This document shows, piece after piece, positions 9,474 to 18,619 of a stretch of 64,000 nucleotides of DNA. How positions within the stretch are numbered: the stretch's first letter is position 1; each line of letters opens with the position of its first letter. The stretch is from an uncultured Enterobacterales bacterium (GTDB lineage Bacteria; Pseudomonadota; Gammaproteobacteria; Enterobacterales; CALYQQ01). The notes beneath the pieces were generated by a model. That model was not told the origin of the DNA and made no database searches. It was given only the letters and a program-made list of their open reading frames with translations. The stretch covers positions 1 to 64,000 of the forward strand of contig CALYQQ010000016.1 in assembly GCA_945288535.1 (NCBI GenBank), written 5' to 3'. Both the position numbers and the translations under genes were made by a program.

Positions 9474-10652
9474 ATGAATATATTCAAAACCGCAAAAAGA
9501 AGCATTAATATTGTTTTTCTAATCTTTTTATTTGTTACCTTTTTAGTTGGTATTGCAAGTGCATTACAATCACCAACACTGAGTAGATTCTTAACAAATG
9601 AAGTTCATCAAACGCCTTTCTATGTCGGTTTGTTTTATGCCATCAATGCATTAGTTGCATGTTGTGTTAGTTTTATAATGGCATTGTATTCAGATAGAAA
9701 AGGAGATCGACGATATTTAATTTTATTTTGTTGCATTATGTCTGTGGCAAATGCCATTTTGTTTGCTTACGTTCGTCATTATATAGTGTTGATCTCGTTG
9801 GGAGTATTATTAGCTGCCTTTACTAGCTGTATTATGCCTCAATTGTTTGCATTAGCGCGTGAATATGCAGATAATTCGGCTAAAAATGTAGTCATTTTCA
9901 GTTCTATTATGCGAGCGCAATTATCTCTTGCTTGGGTTATTGGTCCACCGGTATCTTTTTATCTTGCGAGTCATTTCGGCTTTAAAATTATGTATTTAAC
10001 AGCGGCAGGTGTATTTATCTTTTCTTTAGTCATGATAAAGTTCTTTTTACCCTCTCAGCCCCGAACCGATGTAACTACCATTAAAGCAGGATCTTCACTG
10101 GCAAGTCTTACAGATAAAAATATAATGTTGCTATTTGTCTCTTCAGTACTAATGTGGAGTTGTAATATGATGTATCTTATTGATATGCCAATTTATACTG
10201 TACATGAACTTGGATTAGATGAAGATTTAGCTGGATATTTAATGGGAATTGCGGCTGGTTTAGAAATACCCATTATGATTTTGGCTGGCTTCTTGATTAA
10301 AAAAATTAGTAAATGGGCGATGATGATTTTTGCAATTACCATGGGCTGTTGCTTTTATATAGGTCTATTTTTGTTTCATTCAACGCTAGCACTTGTATTA
10401 CTGCAATTATTTAATGCAGCTTTTATTGGTATTATTGCTGGGATTGGCATGTTGTATTTTCAAGATCTTTTGCCAAATCGTCCAGGAGAAGCTACAACTT
10501 TATTTACTAATAGTACATCTATCAGTGTTATTTTAGCGGGTATGATGCAAGGATGTTTAGCTAATTATGTGGAACATCATTTTGTTTATTTATTTGCATT
10601 AGTCTTTAATGTTATTTCATTGATATTATTTTTGTTTGTCCGTAAGGTATAG
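9474..10652 (+). CDS. setA: Sugar efflux transporter, SetA/SetB type (MFS)
   Basis: 392 aa, 12 predicted membrane segments, major facilitator superfamily. Landmarks of the Set family are ALQSPTLSRFLTNEV, AMPQLFALAREYADNSA-like residues (MPQLFALAREYADNSAKNVV), SIMRAQLSLAWVIGPP, AGLEIPIMILAG and FQDLLPNRPGEATTLFTNS. SetA exports glucosides and, in E. coli, helps relieve glucose-phosphate stress with SgrR/SgrS. The position between the thi operon and leuDCBA matches E. coli setA, hence the symbol, but sgrR is missing and I see no SgrS-like RNA upstream. The ribosome binding site is weak. Confidence 0.9.
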   Translation: MNIFKTAKRSINIVFLIFLFVTFLVGIASALQSPTLSRFLTNEVHQTPFYVGLFYAINALVACCVSFIMALYSDRKGDRRYLILFCCIMSVANAILFAYVRHYIVLISLGVLLAAFTSCIMPQLFALAREYADNSAKNVVIFSSIMRAQLSLAWVIGPPVSFYLASHFGFKIMYLTAAGVFIFSLVMIKFFLPSQPRTDVTTIKAGSSLASLTDKNIMLLFVSSVLMWSCNMMYLIDMPIYTVHELGLDEDLAGYLMGIAAGLEIPIMILAGFLIKKISKWAMMIFAITMGCCFYIGLFLFHSTLALVLLQLFNAAFIGIIAGIGMLYFQDLLPNRPGEATTLFTNSTSISVILAGMMQGCLANYVEHHFVYLFALVFNVISLILFLFVRKV

Positions 10653-10799
10653 GTTGTAATGAGGATCTAGATTAAAGCGTTATCTACTCTTTTTTGGATA
10701 ATTTTGTTAGGGTAATGTTAAGTTAATTTTCGTAATCCGATAAAAGAATAGCTCAGGTTGGCTATATCGCTACGATTTAACACAAAAAGGAGTAACATA

Positions 10800-11552
10800 A
10801 TGAATGTTTTTGTGACCGGTGCTTCTGCCGGATTTGGTAAGGCAATTGTAAAAAAATTTATAGAAAATGAGCATAATGTTATTGGTGTCGCTCGAAGAAT
10901 TGAGCGACTGACTATGTTAAAAAAAGAATTTGGGGCACATTTTCATCCGATTCAATTAGATATTTGCGATCGATTTGCTGTACAGGCTGCAATTCAATCA
11001 CTTCCTGCAGAATTTAGTGATGTAGAGGTATTAGTAAATAATGCTGGTTTAGCCTTAGGCCTTGAACCTGCTCAAGAGGCTAATTTTAACGATTGGCAAA
11101 TGATGATTGACACAAATATTACAGGACTAGTTTCGGTAACTCATACTATTTTACCTGGGATGGTGAAAAGGAAAAATGGGCACATTATTAATTTAGGATC
11201 AATTGCAGGCACTTATCCATACCCAGGTGGGAATGTTTATGGTGCAACTAAAGCATTTGTTAAGCAATTTAGTCTTAATTTACGTTCTGATTTAGCTGGC
11301 ACGCGTGTTAGAGTCACAGATATTGAACCTGGTTTATGTGGTGGCACTGAATTTTCGACTGTACGCTTTAAAGGTGATCAAGCCAAAGCGGCAAGCGTGT
11401 ATAAAAATACCCAACCACTGTTACCCAATGATATTGCAGAAATTGTTTTTTGGATCGCTATGCAACCTAAGCATATTAATATAAATCGTATTGAGCTGAT
11501 GCCCGTATCTCAATCTTTTTCAGCATTAGCGGTGACTCGTGATCATCATTAA
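10800..11552 (+). CDS. ydfG: NADP-dependent 3-hydroxy acid dehydrogenase YdfG
   Basis: Short-chain dehydrogenase that oxidises serine, allo-threonine and 3-hydroxy acids, and reduces malonic semialdehyde in the uracil degradation context. The start at 10800 has AAGGAG seven bases upstream; a longer frame to 10758 has none. The product is 250 aa. It shows the TGASAGFG nucleotide-binding motif, NNAG, a catalytic Ser in NLGSIAG and YGATK (Tyr-x-x-x-Lys). DIEPGLCGGTEFSTVRFKGD is typical of YdfG. In E. coli ydfG is far away, near the terminus; here it follows setA by about 150 bases. Confidence 0.95.
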   Translation: MNVFVTGASAGFGKAIVKKFIENEHNVIGVARRIERLTMLKKEFGAHFHPIQLDICDRFAVQAAIQSLPAEFSDVEVLVNNAGLALGLEPAQEANFNDWQMMIDTNITGLVSVTHTILPGMVKRKNGHIINLGSIAGTYPYPGGNVYGATKAFVKQFSLNLRSDLAGTRVRVTDIEPGLCGGTEFSTVRFKGDQAKAASVYKNTQPLLPNDIAEIVFWIAMQPKHININRIELMPVSQSFSALAVTRDHH

Positions 11553-11569
11553 GTTAGCTTAGCATAAGC

Positions 11570-11595
11570 ATGTAGCATTATTAGTAGTGCTACAT
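11570..11595. terminator. Hairpin after ydfG
   Basis: Perfect 8-bp stem ATGTAGCA (11570-11577) and TGCTACAT (11588-11595) with a 10-nt loop, 17 bases after the ydfG stop. No clear U-tract follows, so termination is likely but not certain. Confidence 0.45.
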
Positions 11596-12243
11596 CGTTA
11601 TAATTAATTAGTGATATTCAATAGATAATAGGTTGTTTTTAATTATTATTTTTTGGCATTACAATAAATAGCTTTTTTACCTTGGTGTATTGTTTTTTCA
11701 TTATTACATTTGTTTATATATTGTATTATTATGATCTATAAAATAGTCATACTATTCTTATGAATCTTATTAAATTATTTGCATATTATCTAAATGAAAT
11801 AGATTATATGTTATTTTCATATGATTTAATAATATTATTATTTTAGTAAAAACCGCAATCATTTTTTAAATAATTACTATATTAATTATAATTGACTTTT
11901 TTTTTAATAATTTTTTATAAATTATATTATCGAATAGGTAAAGTAATTCCTATTCATTATGTTTTTTACTTATTGGTCTATTTCTTTTTATATACGAATA
12001 AAGCAAATAGTATTATTTTATGCTGTAATTTGGCTTGTTTAAATATACTTGTTTGGTTAGCTATCTTTTAATAATAAGCTGTATAAAATAAAAAAAGATA
12101 ATTCATAATATTATAATATCGTTTATTTATTTTTATAATAACTATAATAATATTGTTACTTATTTAACTATACATTTAAATAAATTAGTCGTTAATTAAA
12201 AAATTAATAGGTTAAACAATAAGATTTTACGGGGAAATTCATA
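11596..12243. other. AT-rich gap before the sigma-54 activator
   Basis: About 650 bases of very AT-rich sequence with stops in all frames. I see no gene, no tRNA and no clear -24/-12 promoter. The end contains the ribosome binding site of the next gene (GGGGAA before the ATG). Confidence 0.5.
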
Positions 12244-13275
12244 ATGAATTTACAACCGAATCAGGTGGTAAACGATGTTACTTTTGTTGCAAGTGCACCT
12301 TCTAGTATTAATGTATTAGCCCTCGCGCGTCGAGTAGCCGATTACAATGTTCCTGTACTCATTACAGGAGAAACTGGAACAGGAAAAGAATGTGTAGCAA
12401 AATATATTCATCGGCATTCTTTTAGTCAAGCAGCACCTTATATCGCTGTAAATTGCGCAGCTATTCCAGATAATATGTTAGAAGCTATGTTATTTGGGTA
12501 TGAAAAAGGCGCTTTTACAGGGGCAGTATCTGCAGTACAAGGAAAATTTGAGTTAGCCAATGGTGGTACATTATTGCTGGATGAAATTGCAGAAATGCCA
12601 TTGTTGTTACAGGCTAAATTATTACGTGTTTTACAAGAACAGGAAATTGAACGTTTAGGAAGTAATAAAAAGATAGTACTTAATATACGCTTAATTACAG
12701 CAACTAATAAAGATTTAAGTAAAGAAGTAATAAAAGGTAATTTTCGTAGTGATTTATTTTATCGATTATCGGTTATTCCTATTCAGGTTGCACCATTAAG
12801 AGATAGAAAAGAAGATATATTACCATTAACAGAATATTTTATTAAAAAATATAATGCATTTACAAAACGTTCATGCGTATTGTCTGAAATGGCCAAACAG
12901 TTTTTACAATCTTATTCATGGCCTGGAAATGTTCGTGAATTAGAGAATGTGATCCAGCGGGGTATTATTATGAGTAATGGTAATATAATACATGAAAGCG
13001 ATCTTAATATTGATATAGCAAAAGATACATTACCAATTACTTCGAGTACTAAAGAATACCAATCCATCTCGATGAAAATAAATAAAACAAATAAAGTATT
13101 ACAGCAAAAGGGACGCCAGGCTGAATATCAATATATTATTGATTTACTTGAGTATCATCAAGGTAATAAAGCAAGAACAGCACAATATTTAGGCATAACA
13201 ACGCGCGCTTTACGGTATCGACTAGCTGCAATGCGTGAACAGGGTTTTAACGTTGAATGTTATTTAAAGGCATAG
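12244..13275 (+). CDS. Sigma-54-dependent activator, FlrC/FleR/LafK-like, lacking a receiver domain
   Basis: 343 aa bacterial enhancer-binding protein. Walker A is GETGTGKE (about 42-49), the sigma-54 contact loop GAFTGA is at about 89-94, and Walker B with the sensor region is GGTLLLDEIAEM (about 107-118). An arginine-finger region (FRSDLFYRLSVIPI) and the WPGNVRELENVIQR motif follow. A Fis-type helix-turn-helix lies at about 295-335 (ARTAQYLGITTRALRYRLAAMR). The wording of the AAA+ domain (LEAMLFGYEKGAFTGAV) and of the HTH is closest in my memory to flagellar regulators of the FlrC/FleR class, but the N-terminal receiver domain is absent and only about 12 residues precede the AAA+ domain. 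PspF and HrpS also lack receivers but have different C-terminal sequences. No target genes are visible nearby. Confidence 0.8.
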   Translation: MNLQPNQVVNDVTFVASAPSSINVLALARRVADYNVPVLITGETGTGKECVAKYIHRHSFSQAAPYIAVNCAAIPDNMLEAMLFGYEKGAFTGAVSAVQGKFELANGGTLLLDEIAEMPLLLQAKLLRVLQEQEIERLGSNKKIVLNIRLITATNKDLSKEVIKGNFRSDLFYRLSVIPIQVAPLRDRKEDILPLTEYFIKKYNAFTKRSCVLSEMAKQFLQSYSWPGNVRELENVIQRGIIMSNGNIIHESDLNIDIAKDTLPITSSTKEYQSISMKINKTNKVLQQKGRQAEYQYIIDLLEYHQGNKARTAQYLGITTRALRYRLAAMREQGFNVECYLKA

Positions 13276-14127
13276 ATTGATGTTCTATAATAAATGTGAT
13301 TTCTATATCAATGTGACAAAGAAAAACTTTACTATATAATTAATGGCCAGTTTTTATTGTAATAAAATTATATATGCTATTTTACTAATTAATATATTTA
13401 TATAAGTAAACAAAATATTTATTATTATAAATATAATTGTATTGGATTAATTTAACATGCTATTTTTTGTTTTTTATATAAAATAACTAATAAATATAAG
13501 TTTTACATTAATTTGAAAAAAATATAAATATTATTATTTTTTATAATATAGATTTCTTCATTTTTGAAAATATTAGATGATTATTTATTCTTATAATAAA
13601 TAATACTGCTAAATTAGATATATATTATTAACGATTTATTTATAGTTTACTAAAGCTGTTGTCTCATTCAAATATGAAAATATACTTTTTTTATTAAAAT
13701 TGCTTACTTTCATCTTTCTTAATTGCATTTGATAATGATGACTATCAGTGAAGAAGTCCATAATAAATCTTAGTGAGATAAAATGGTAAGCAGGTGGTTG
13801 CATAAGAGTAATGTCAATTAGACAGATGATAAATAGTTACTAGATTTTAATTGGCAATTGGTGATAGCATCATATTGTTATAGTAGCGATGACTAGAACG
13901 ATATAGAATCTCTTATCAGCTAAGTTTATTTTTATAGGATAGATATGACATTTCGATGATAAAAATTTACAGTGTTATAGATAAGTATATTTTTGTTCGG
14001 TTTTATTTTTTTGTGGAAAGTGGTTAATTTCTTATCAATAAAAATGGGTGAATCTGATTAAAAAATTATTAAAAATTAAAAGATAAGCATTTTTAGACGA
14101 CTAAGTTTAATTAATCAGGAGAGTTGA
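13276..14127. other. Gap upstream of galE with a Fur-box-like site
   Basis: 852 bases. The first 400 are very AT-rich and empty. The part from about 13700 on is less AT-biased and holds GATAATGATGACTATCAGT (13731-13749), which matches 13 of 19 positions of the classical Fur box. A short open stretch starting at an ATG near 13783 closes after 12 codons. It could be the remains of a lost gene; I cannot identify which. GGAG precedes the galE ATG. Confidence 0.35.
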
Positions 14128-15147
14128 ATGACTGTTTTGGTAACCGGTGGATGTGGGTATATTGGTAGTCATACTTGTGTTGAGCTCATAAACTCGAAGT
14201 ATACGCCTATCATTTTGGATAATTTGTGTAATAGTAAAGCAAGTGTATTAACACGCATAAAAGATATCACTGGTGTATTACCACAATTTTATTATGGTGA
14301 TGTTAGAGATCGCCTTCTACTAAATAAAATATTCCTCCAGCATAATATTAAAGCGGTAATTCATTTTGCTGGTTTAAAAGCTGTTGGAGAATCTGTTTTT
14401 AAACCATTAGAATATTATGATGCTAATGTTTATGGTGCCTTAGTATTGGCACAAGCTATGCGTGATGCAAATGTTAAACATTTTATTTTTAGTTCATCAG
14501 CAACTGTGTATGGTGAACAACCTACGATTCCTTATCATGAAGATATGCCAGTCAGTGAACCGAGTAATCCTTATGGTTATAGTAAACTGATGATTGAACG
14601 TTGTTTATCTGATTTAGCTCATGCCGAAAAAGAATGGTCTATTACCTTATTACGTTATTTTAATCCTGTTGGTGCTCATCCTTCTGGGTTGATAGGCGAA
14701 GATCCTCAAGGTGTTCCTAATAATCTTATGCCATATATTGCGCAAGTTGCAGTTGGATTGCGACCAACATTATCTATATTTGGTAATGACTATGCAACAC
14801 CTGATGGTACATGTATACGAGATTATATTCATGTTGTCGATCTGGCGGAAGGTCATTTAGCTGCATTAAAATCAATGGAGCAACAATCTGCTGGACTACG
14901 CATTTATAATCTTGGCTCTGGTCAGGGAAATAGTGTTCTAGATGTCATTAGGGCTTTTGAACAAGCAAGTGGCAAAAAAATTAATTGGCAATTTGCACCA
15001 CGCCGTGCGGGAGATTTAGCGAGCTATTGGGCTGATCCCTCTAAAGCAAAGCGTGAATTACACTGGCAAACAACACGTAGTTTATATGATATGGCAAATG
15101 ATGTTTGGCGCTGGCAATCACAAAATCCAAAAGGTTATCCCGAGTAA
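14128..15147 (+). CDS. galE: UDP-glucose 4-epimerase GalE
   Basis: Interconverts UDP-glucose and UDP-galactose, supplying galactose units for LPS or capsule and allowing galactose use. The product is 339 aa (E. coli 338). It has the NAD-binding GGCGYIGSH motif, HFAGLKAVGES, the catalytic SSATVYG Ser/Thr and the Tyr-x-x-x-Lys motif in NPYGYSK. The C-terminus (VWRWQSQNPKGYP) is very close to enteric GalE. No galT, galK or galM is nearby, so a role in surface sugar supply is more likely than galactose breakdown (inference). The gene is alone in the accessory block, with GGAG upstream. Confidence 0.96.
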   Translation: MTVLVTGGCGYIGSHTCVELINSKYTPIILDNLCNSKASVLTRIKDITGVLPQFYYGDVRDRLLLNKIFLQHNIKAVIHFAGLKAVGESVFKPLEYYDANVYGALVLAQAMRDANVKHFIFSSSATVYGEQPTIPYHEDMPVSEPSNPYGYSKLMIERCLSDLAHAEKEWSITLLRYFNPVGAHPSGLIGEDPQGVPNNLMPYIAQVAVGLRPTLSIFGNDYATPDGTCIRDYIHVVDLAEGHLAALKSMEQQSAGLRIYNLGSGQGNSVLDVIRAFEQASGKKINWQFAPRRAGDLASYWADPSKAKRELHWQTTRSLYDMANDVWRWQSQNPKGYPE

Positions 15148-15682
15148 AAATAATGTATTTATTTATCAAATAGTTAGGCTGTAATAGCTAAATACAGTAG
15201 TTTTTTGATATATTTTACTTTTTTATCATTAATATAACTAAGTAATTATATAAATGTTTGGTGGATAGTTTCCGCCAAACAAAAGTCAAAGGCTATTTTA
15301 AATAAAATATATTGTTTTACTAGTAATAAGTTATTCTAATTTTGTCGGCTAGCCAGTTTTCAACTTTTTGATTTATATTTACTTTCTTTCAAACAGATAC
15401 GACTTTAACAAAGTATGAAAGACTGATTGAAGAACAGGATCATCATTCGGCTATAAATAATATATTAGAAATTACTGTGCTTAATTTATCCTTGTTACAA
15501 TAAATTAAATGTAAAATAGTATAGAAAGGGTCATGTGATAAAATTCAGTCTAAATAAAAACGTTTAATAGTATTATATTATAATAATACCTATAAATTAC
15601 TTATTTTTAACCTTTTAGCGCATACTTTTCTTATCTTATCTAAAAATATTATCAATGTGCTGGTAAAAATCACTATCTCTAC
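15148..15682. other. Gap between galE and the acetyltransferase gene
   Basis: Holds the hairpin at 15256-15280 and otherwise no complete gene. A 43-codon open stretch (15372-15503, plus strand) reads TKYERLIEEQDHHSAINNIL in its middle, looks protein-like and has no start codon; it may be a gene remnant or chance. Confidence 0.4.
15256..15280. terminator. Hairpin between galE and convergent acetyltransferase gene
   Basis: GTTTGGTGG (15256-15264) pairs with CCGCCAAAC (15272-15280), nine pairs with one G-U and a 7-nt loop. It is the most GC-rich patch in the gap and lies about 110 bases after galE. The U-tract is weak on both strands. Confidence 0.45.
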
Positions 15683-16348
15683 TTAATAGAGTTTTAATTT
15701 TATCGCCTCTTCAGGAGTCGCTTGTAAAATAACCTCTTCTAACTGGGTAGAAGAGACGGATGGTATGGAGGAAATATTAGATTTAGCTTCGACTGAAATG
15801 GAATATAATATTTGTGCAGGATTTCCTGCAATGGCAACATTGTCAGGAAATGATTTTGTTACAACAGATCCAGCACCTACAATAACATTATTTCCCAATG
15901 TAATACCTGGTAAAATAACGCTATTTGCGCCAACACATACATGATTTCCTAATGTAATAGGAGATGCATGTTCTATACCTTTTGCACGTAAATAGGGATT
16001 GGTTGGATAATCAACTGTGTATAATGCAACATTATTAGCTAAAATAACATGATCACCGAACACGATAGGGGCATTATCTACAAGTGTACAATTATTATGA
16101 GCCTGAAAATGGTCACCTAAAAAAATATTAAATCCGTAATGGCAGGTAAAAGGAGATGCAATATTAAATGAATAACGAGTACGTCCTAACATTTGGCGTA
16201 GTAAAGTATTTCTTTCATTTTGATCATCTGGCGCAGTGGCATTAAAAAGAGTACAGAATTGTTGTGCTTTTAATCTTAGCATGGTTAATTCTTTATCATT
16301 AATATCATATAATTCACCAGAAATCATTTTCTCATATTCACTACACAT
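15683..16348 (-). CDS. Maltose/galactoside O-acetyltransferase-like protein (LacA/Maa/NodL family)
   Basis: 221 aa. An N-terminal Mac-type helical domain (EKMISGELYDINDKELTMLR) is followed by a left-handed beta-helix of hexapeptide repeats (about 72-180: GNNVIVGAGSVV, ITLGNHVCVGANSVI). The family transfers acetyl from acetyl-CoA to sugar hydroxyls in the cytoplasm. FNIFLG and the Asn-rich FQAHNNCTLVDNAP region are kept, but the His expected in the family's ThisPro position (IYTATHP in Maa) is Tyr114 here (ALYTVDYP). The C-terminal tail is about 30 residues longer than in Maa. Activity is therefore doubtful or changed. It converges on galE. Confidence 0.8.
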   Translation of the reverse strand: MCSEYEKMISGELYDINDKELTMLRLKAQQFCTLFNATAPDDQNERNTLLRQMLGRTRYSFNIASPFTCHYGFNIFLGDHFQAHNNCTLVDNAPIVFGDHVILANNVALYTVDYPTNPYLRAKGIEHASPITLGNHVCVGANSVILPGITLGNNVIVGAGSVVTKSFPDNVAIAGNPAQILYSISVEAKSNISSIPSVSSTQLEEVILQATPEEAIKLKLY

Positions 16349-16673
16349 AGTTATTCCTATTTACTATATAAAATTTTTATTCTAACTACATAAAACTATA
16401 TTAATGCTCTTAGCTATTTTTACATAAATATGGGCTTATTCAGGATTATTATTTTTATTGTCAATAATTTTATATTTTAAATAGATAAATTAAAACTGAT
16501 AGCCAAAATAACAACCATATTTTTTAAAAGTAATATTTGTTATGAAATATTTATATGTGTAAGTACATTTTATTAAAATAATATAATGATACTTATAAAT
16601 TTATAAAAAATTAACATACGATTATTTTAATTATTTCTAATAAAATAGTTATATGATTTTATTTCCTCTTTAA
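16349..16673. other. AT-rich gap between acetyltransferase and membrane protein genes
   Basis: 325 bases, almost only A and T, with no ORF, hairpin or motif that I can support. It must contain the promoter of the acetyltransferase gene on the minus strand. Confidence 0.4.
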
Positions 16674-17528
16674 TTAACTATACATATTACCCAGTATTTT
16701 ACATAAATAAAGCAGAACGAAAGTAGCCTGTAAAATACCAACAAAGATACTTAGCATATAAAAAAAGTGAAGGAATGTACAGGAAAGACAAAGTAAAATA
16801 AAGAAAATTAACAGAAATAACGTAATGTTATATTTATGAAAAATAAAAAAATAACCTAATAGATAGAAGGTAATAGCGCAAGGCATAGCTGGAAATGCTG
16901 TCAAACCGATATCAAAATAATTGATTAATGTGATTAAAAATGACGTAATTTTCCCTTTAGGTAAAGTAGATGAAAATTGTATAGAAAAAGCATGTAAAGG
17001 ACCAATGGCAGGTAACGCTATATGAAGAATAACGCCACTAAAATAAAGTAGCATTAATCCATGAAAAAAGCATTTTGTTCTAATATTACTACTTTGTCCA
17101 CCATAATAAGTGATGCAAGAAAATAATATGATATAATAAGCTAAATAGCAAAAACTAAAAAATTCAGACAACCAATAGTTATCTATCATTAATAGATTAA
17201 TTGGTAAGTAATAGTCTAGCCACATGTCAATTTTTAGTAATAAGCCATCAACAGGCTGCGTATTAAGATTTTTATGAATACTCCATAATAAAGAGTAAAG
17301 GTTTATTGCGGAAAAAAACTGTATTAATCCTAACCAACGATCGTCTTGAGGTGCTGTTTTAGTCGCTAAATATAGAGCTATAGCAAGTATAAGAGAAAAA
17401 AGAAAATAATAAAGACTAATTAGTGTTTGCTGGTAAAGTAAACATCCACCACCGAAAAGTGTAATAAAGGCAACAAATAAACACCATAATTGATTGAACA
17501 CTCTGGGCCAATTAGTTTTTTTATACAT
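16674..17528 (-). CDS. PAP2-like multi-pass membrane protein with degenerate active site
   Basis: 284 aa with about 7-8 hydrophobic segments. The spacing of LPAIGPLHAF (about 172-181), FPAMPCAITFYLLGY (212-226) and LHFFYMLSIFVG (253-264) resembles the three phosphatase motifs of the PAP2_3/inositolphosphorylceramide-synthase type. In active members the second motif is FPS-x-H and the third contains His-x-x-x-Asp. Here Ser is Ala214, His is Pro216, and the third-motif His and Asp align with Phe256 and Ser260. If the family call is right, the protein has lost phosphatase or transferase chemistry. It could instead be an unrelated membrane protein. It faces away from the small-protein gene and shares the AT bias of the block. 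Confidence 0.5.
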   Translation of the reverse strand: MYKKTNWPRVFNQLWCLFVAFITLFGGGCLLYQQTLISLYYFLFSLILAIALYLATKTAPQDDRWLGLIQFFSAINLYSLLWSIHKNLNTQPVDGLLLKIDMWLDYYLPINLLMIDNYWLSEFFSFCYLAYYIILFSCITYYGGQSSNIRTKCFFHGLMLLYFSGVILHIALPAIGPLHAFSIQFSSTLPKGKITSFLITLINYFDIGLTAFPAMPCAITFYLLGYFFIFHKYNITLFLLIFFILLCLSCTFLHFFYMLSIFVGILQATFVLLYLCKILGNMYS

Positions 17529-18619
17529 AAATAAGAAATTTTTCCCAAATGATATAAATTAATGTATAAATAATATTAAATAGAATCAGTATATATCTTC
17601 GTTTTCTTTAACTTATATTTACTGATATTCATATACCTACTATCATAGATACTTTACTTGAGAAGTAAAAATAATAATGCATTAATTAATAATAGTATAA
17701 ATTGGTAAATAAATAATTTTAACTTTATTTTTGTATAAGCATATAATTATCTGCTATTTTATTAGTCTATTTAATCTCATATAAAGAATAACTATAAAAA
17801 TACAATTAATTTTTATTTATAATCGCTTCTAATAAAGGCTTTTCTTAATAATACTATAAGGTGGTGATATTAATATTGAAAAGTAAAATATATAAAATAG
17901 TTATTTTATAAACTTTTTATTTAATATAGATAGTAACAATAACAATATTATATTAATTTTAGCTAAAAAATAAAGAATAAAAGTAATATATCACTATTAT
18001 ATAGAATATAACTATAAAAACTGTAGGATTTATATTCTTATTTGTATTACATCAATAGTTATAGAAGCGATCATGAAATTAACACTGTTAGATATGGCAA
18101 TCAGTTATTAAAAAAATACATCTTTAATATTGTAAAATAAAATTTTACATAACTAATTATTTAGATACTACTCATTATACTGTCAAAGTAAAAATCTATA
18201 TAATAGAAAGACACGACATATTATGTTGTGTTTTTCTATTATACGATAGATTCCTATGAAAACTATAATTAACTTATTATCTTCCGGAAAGATTATTTCA
18301 AGATTTATGGAAATGCAACTTCCGTATTATATGTAACTTATTGTTTTGTATAAGATGATAAGTTGGAATACTTATTGCAAGTTATAAATTGATAATATAA
18401 TAACTTATATAAAATTTTTATTTTTGTTAATTTATTAGTTTATTACTCTAATTTCTTTTGGATGGTTAATAGCCTATTACTAATAATGTCAACTAATTTA
18501 TATACTCTGTATCTATTAAAATAAATTTTTATAAAAAAGTTATTTTTATTATGAACTTTTTCGCGTTGCTTCTGCCAAAAGCAATGATTGTTATTTTTTA
18601 CGTTAAAATAGGAAAAAAT
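17529..18619. other. Long AT-rich gap with a 21-bp hairpin
   Basis: About 1.09 kb. Two tiny start-to-stop stretches exist (12 codons at about 18073, 26 codons at 18256-18336) without ribosome binding sites; I do not call them genes. The only strong structure is the hairpin at 18200-18242. The last 70 bases could extend the next ORF to 18551, but no ribosome binding site supports that start. Confidence 0.4.
18200..18242. repeat. 21-bp inverted repeat with 3-nt loop
   Basis: Positions 18199-18219 pair with 18223-18243 (for example AATAGAAAGACACGACAT with ATGTTGTGTTTTTCTATT), 21 pairs with two G-U, loop ATT. No U-tract follows on either strand, and no gene ends within 300 bases. Terminator, mobile-element end and protein site are all possible. 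Confidence 0.75.

Noticed and set aside
12244..13275. PspF or HrpS as identity of the sigma-54 activator
   Set aside because: Both lack receivers, but the AAA+ wording and the Fis-type C-terminus are closer to the FlrC/FleR class; no psp or hrp genes nearby.
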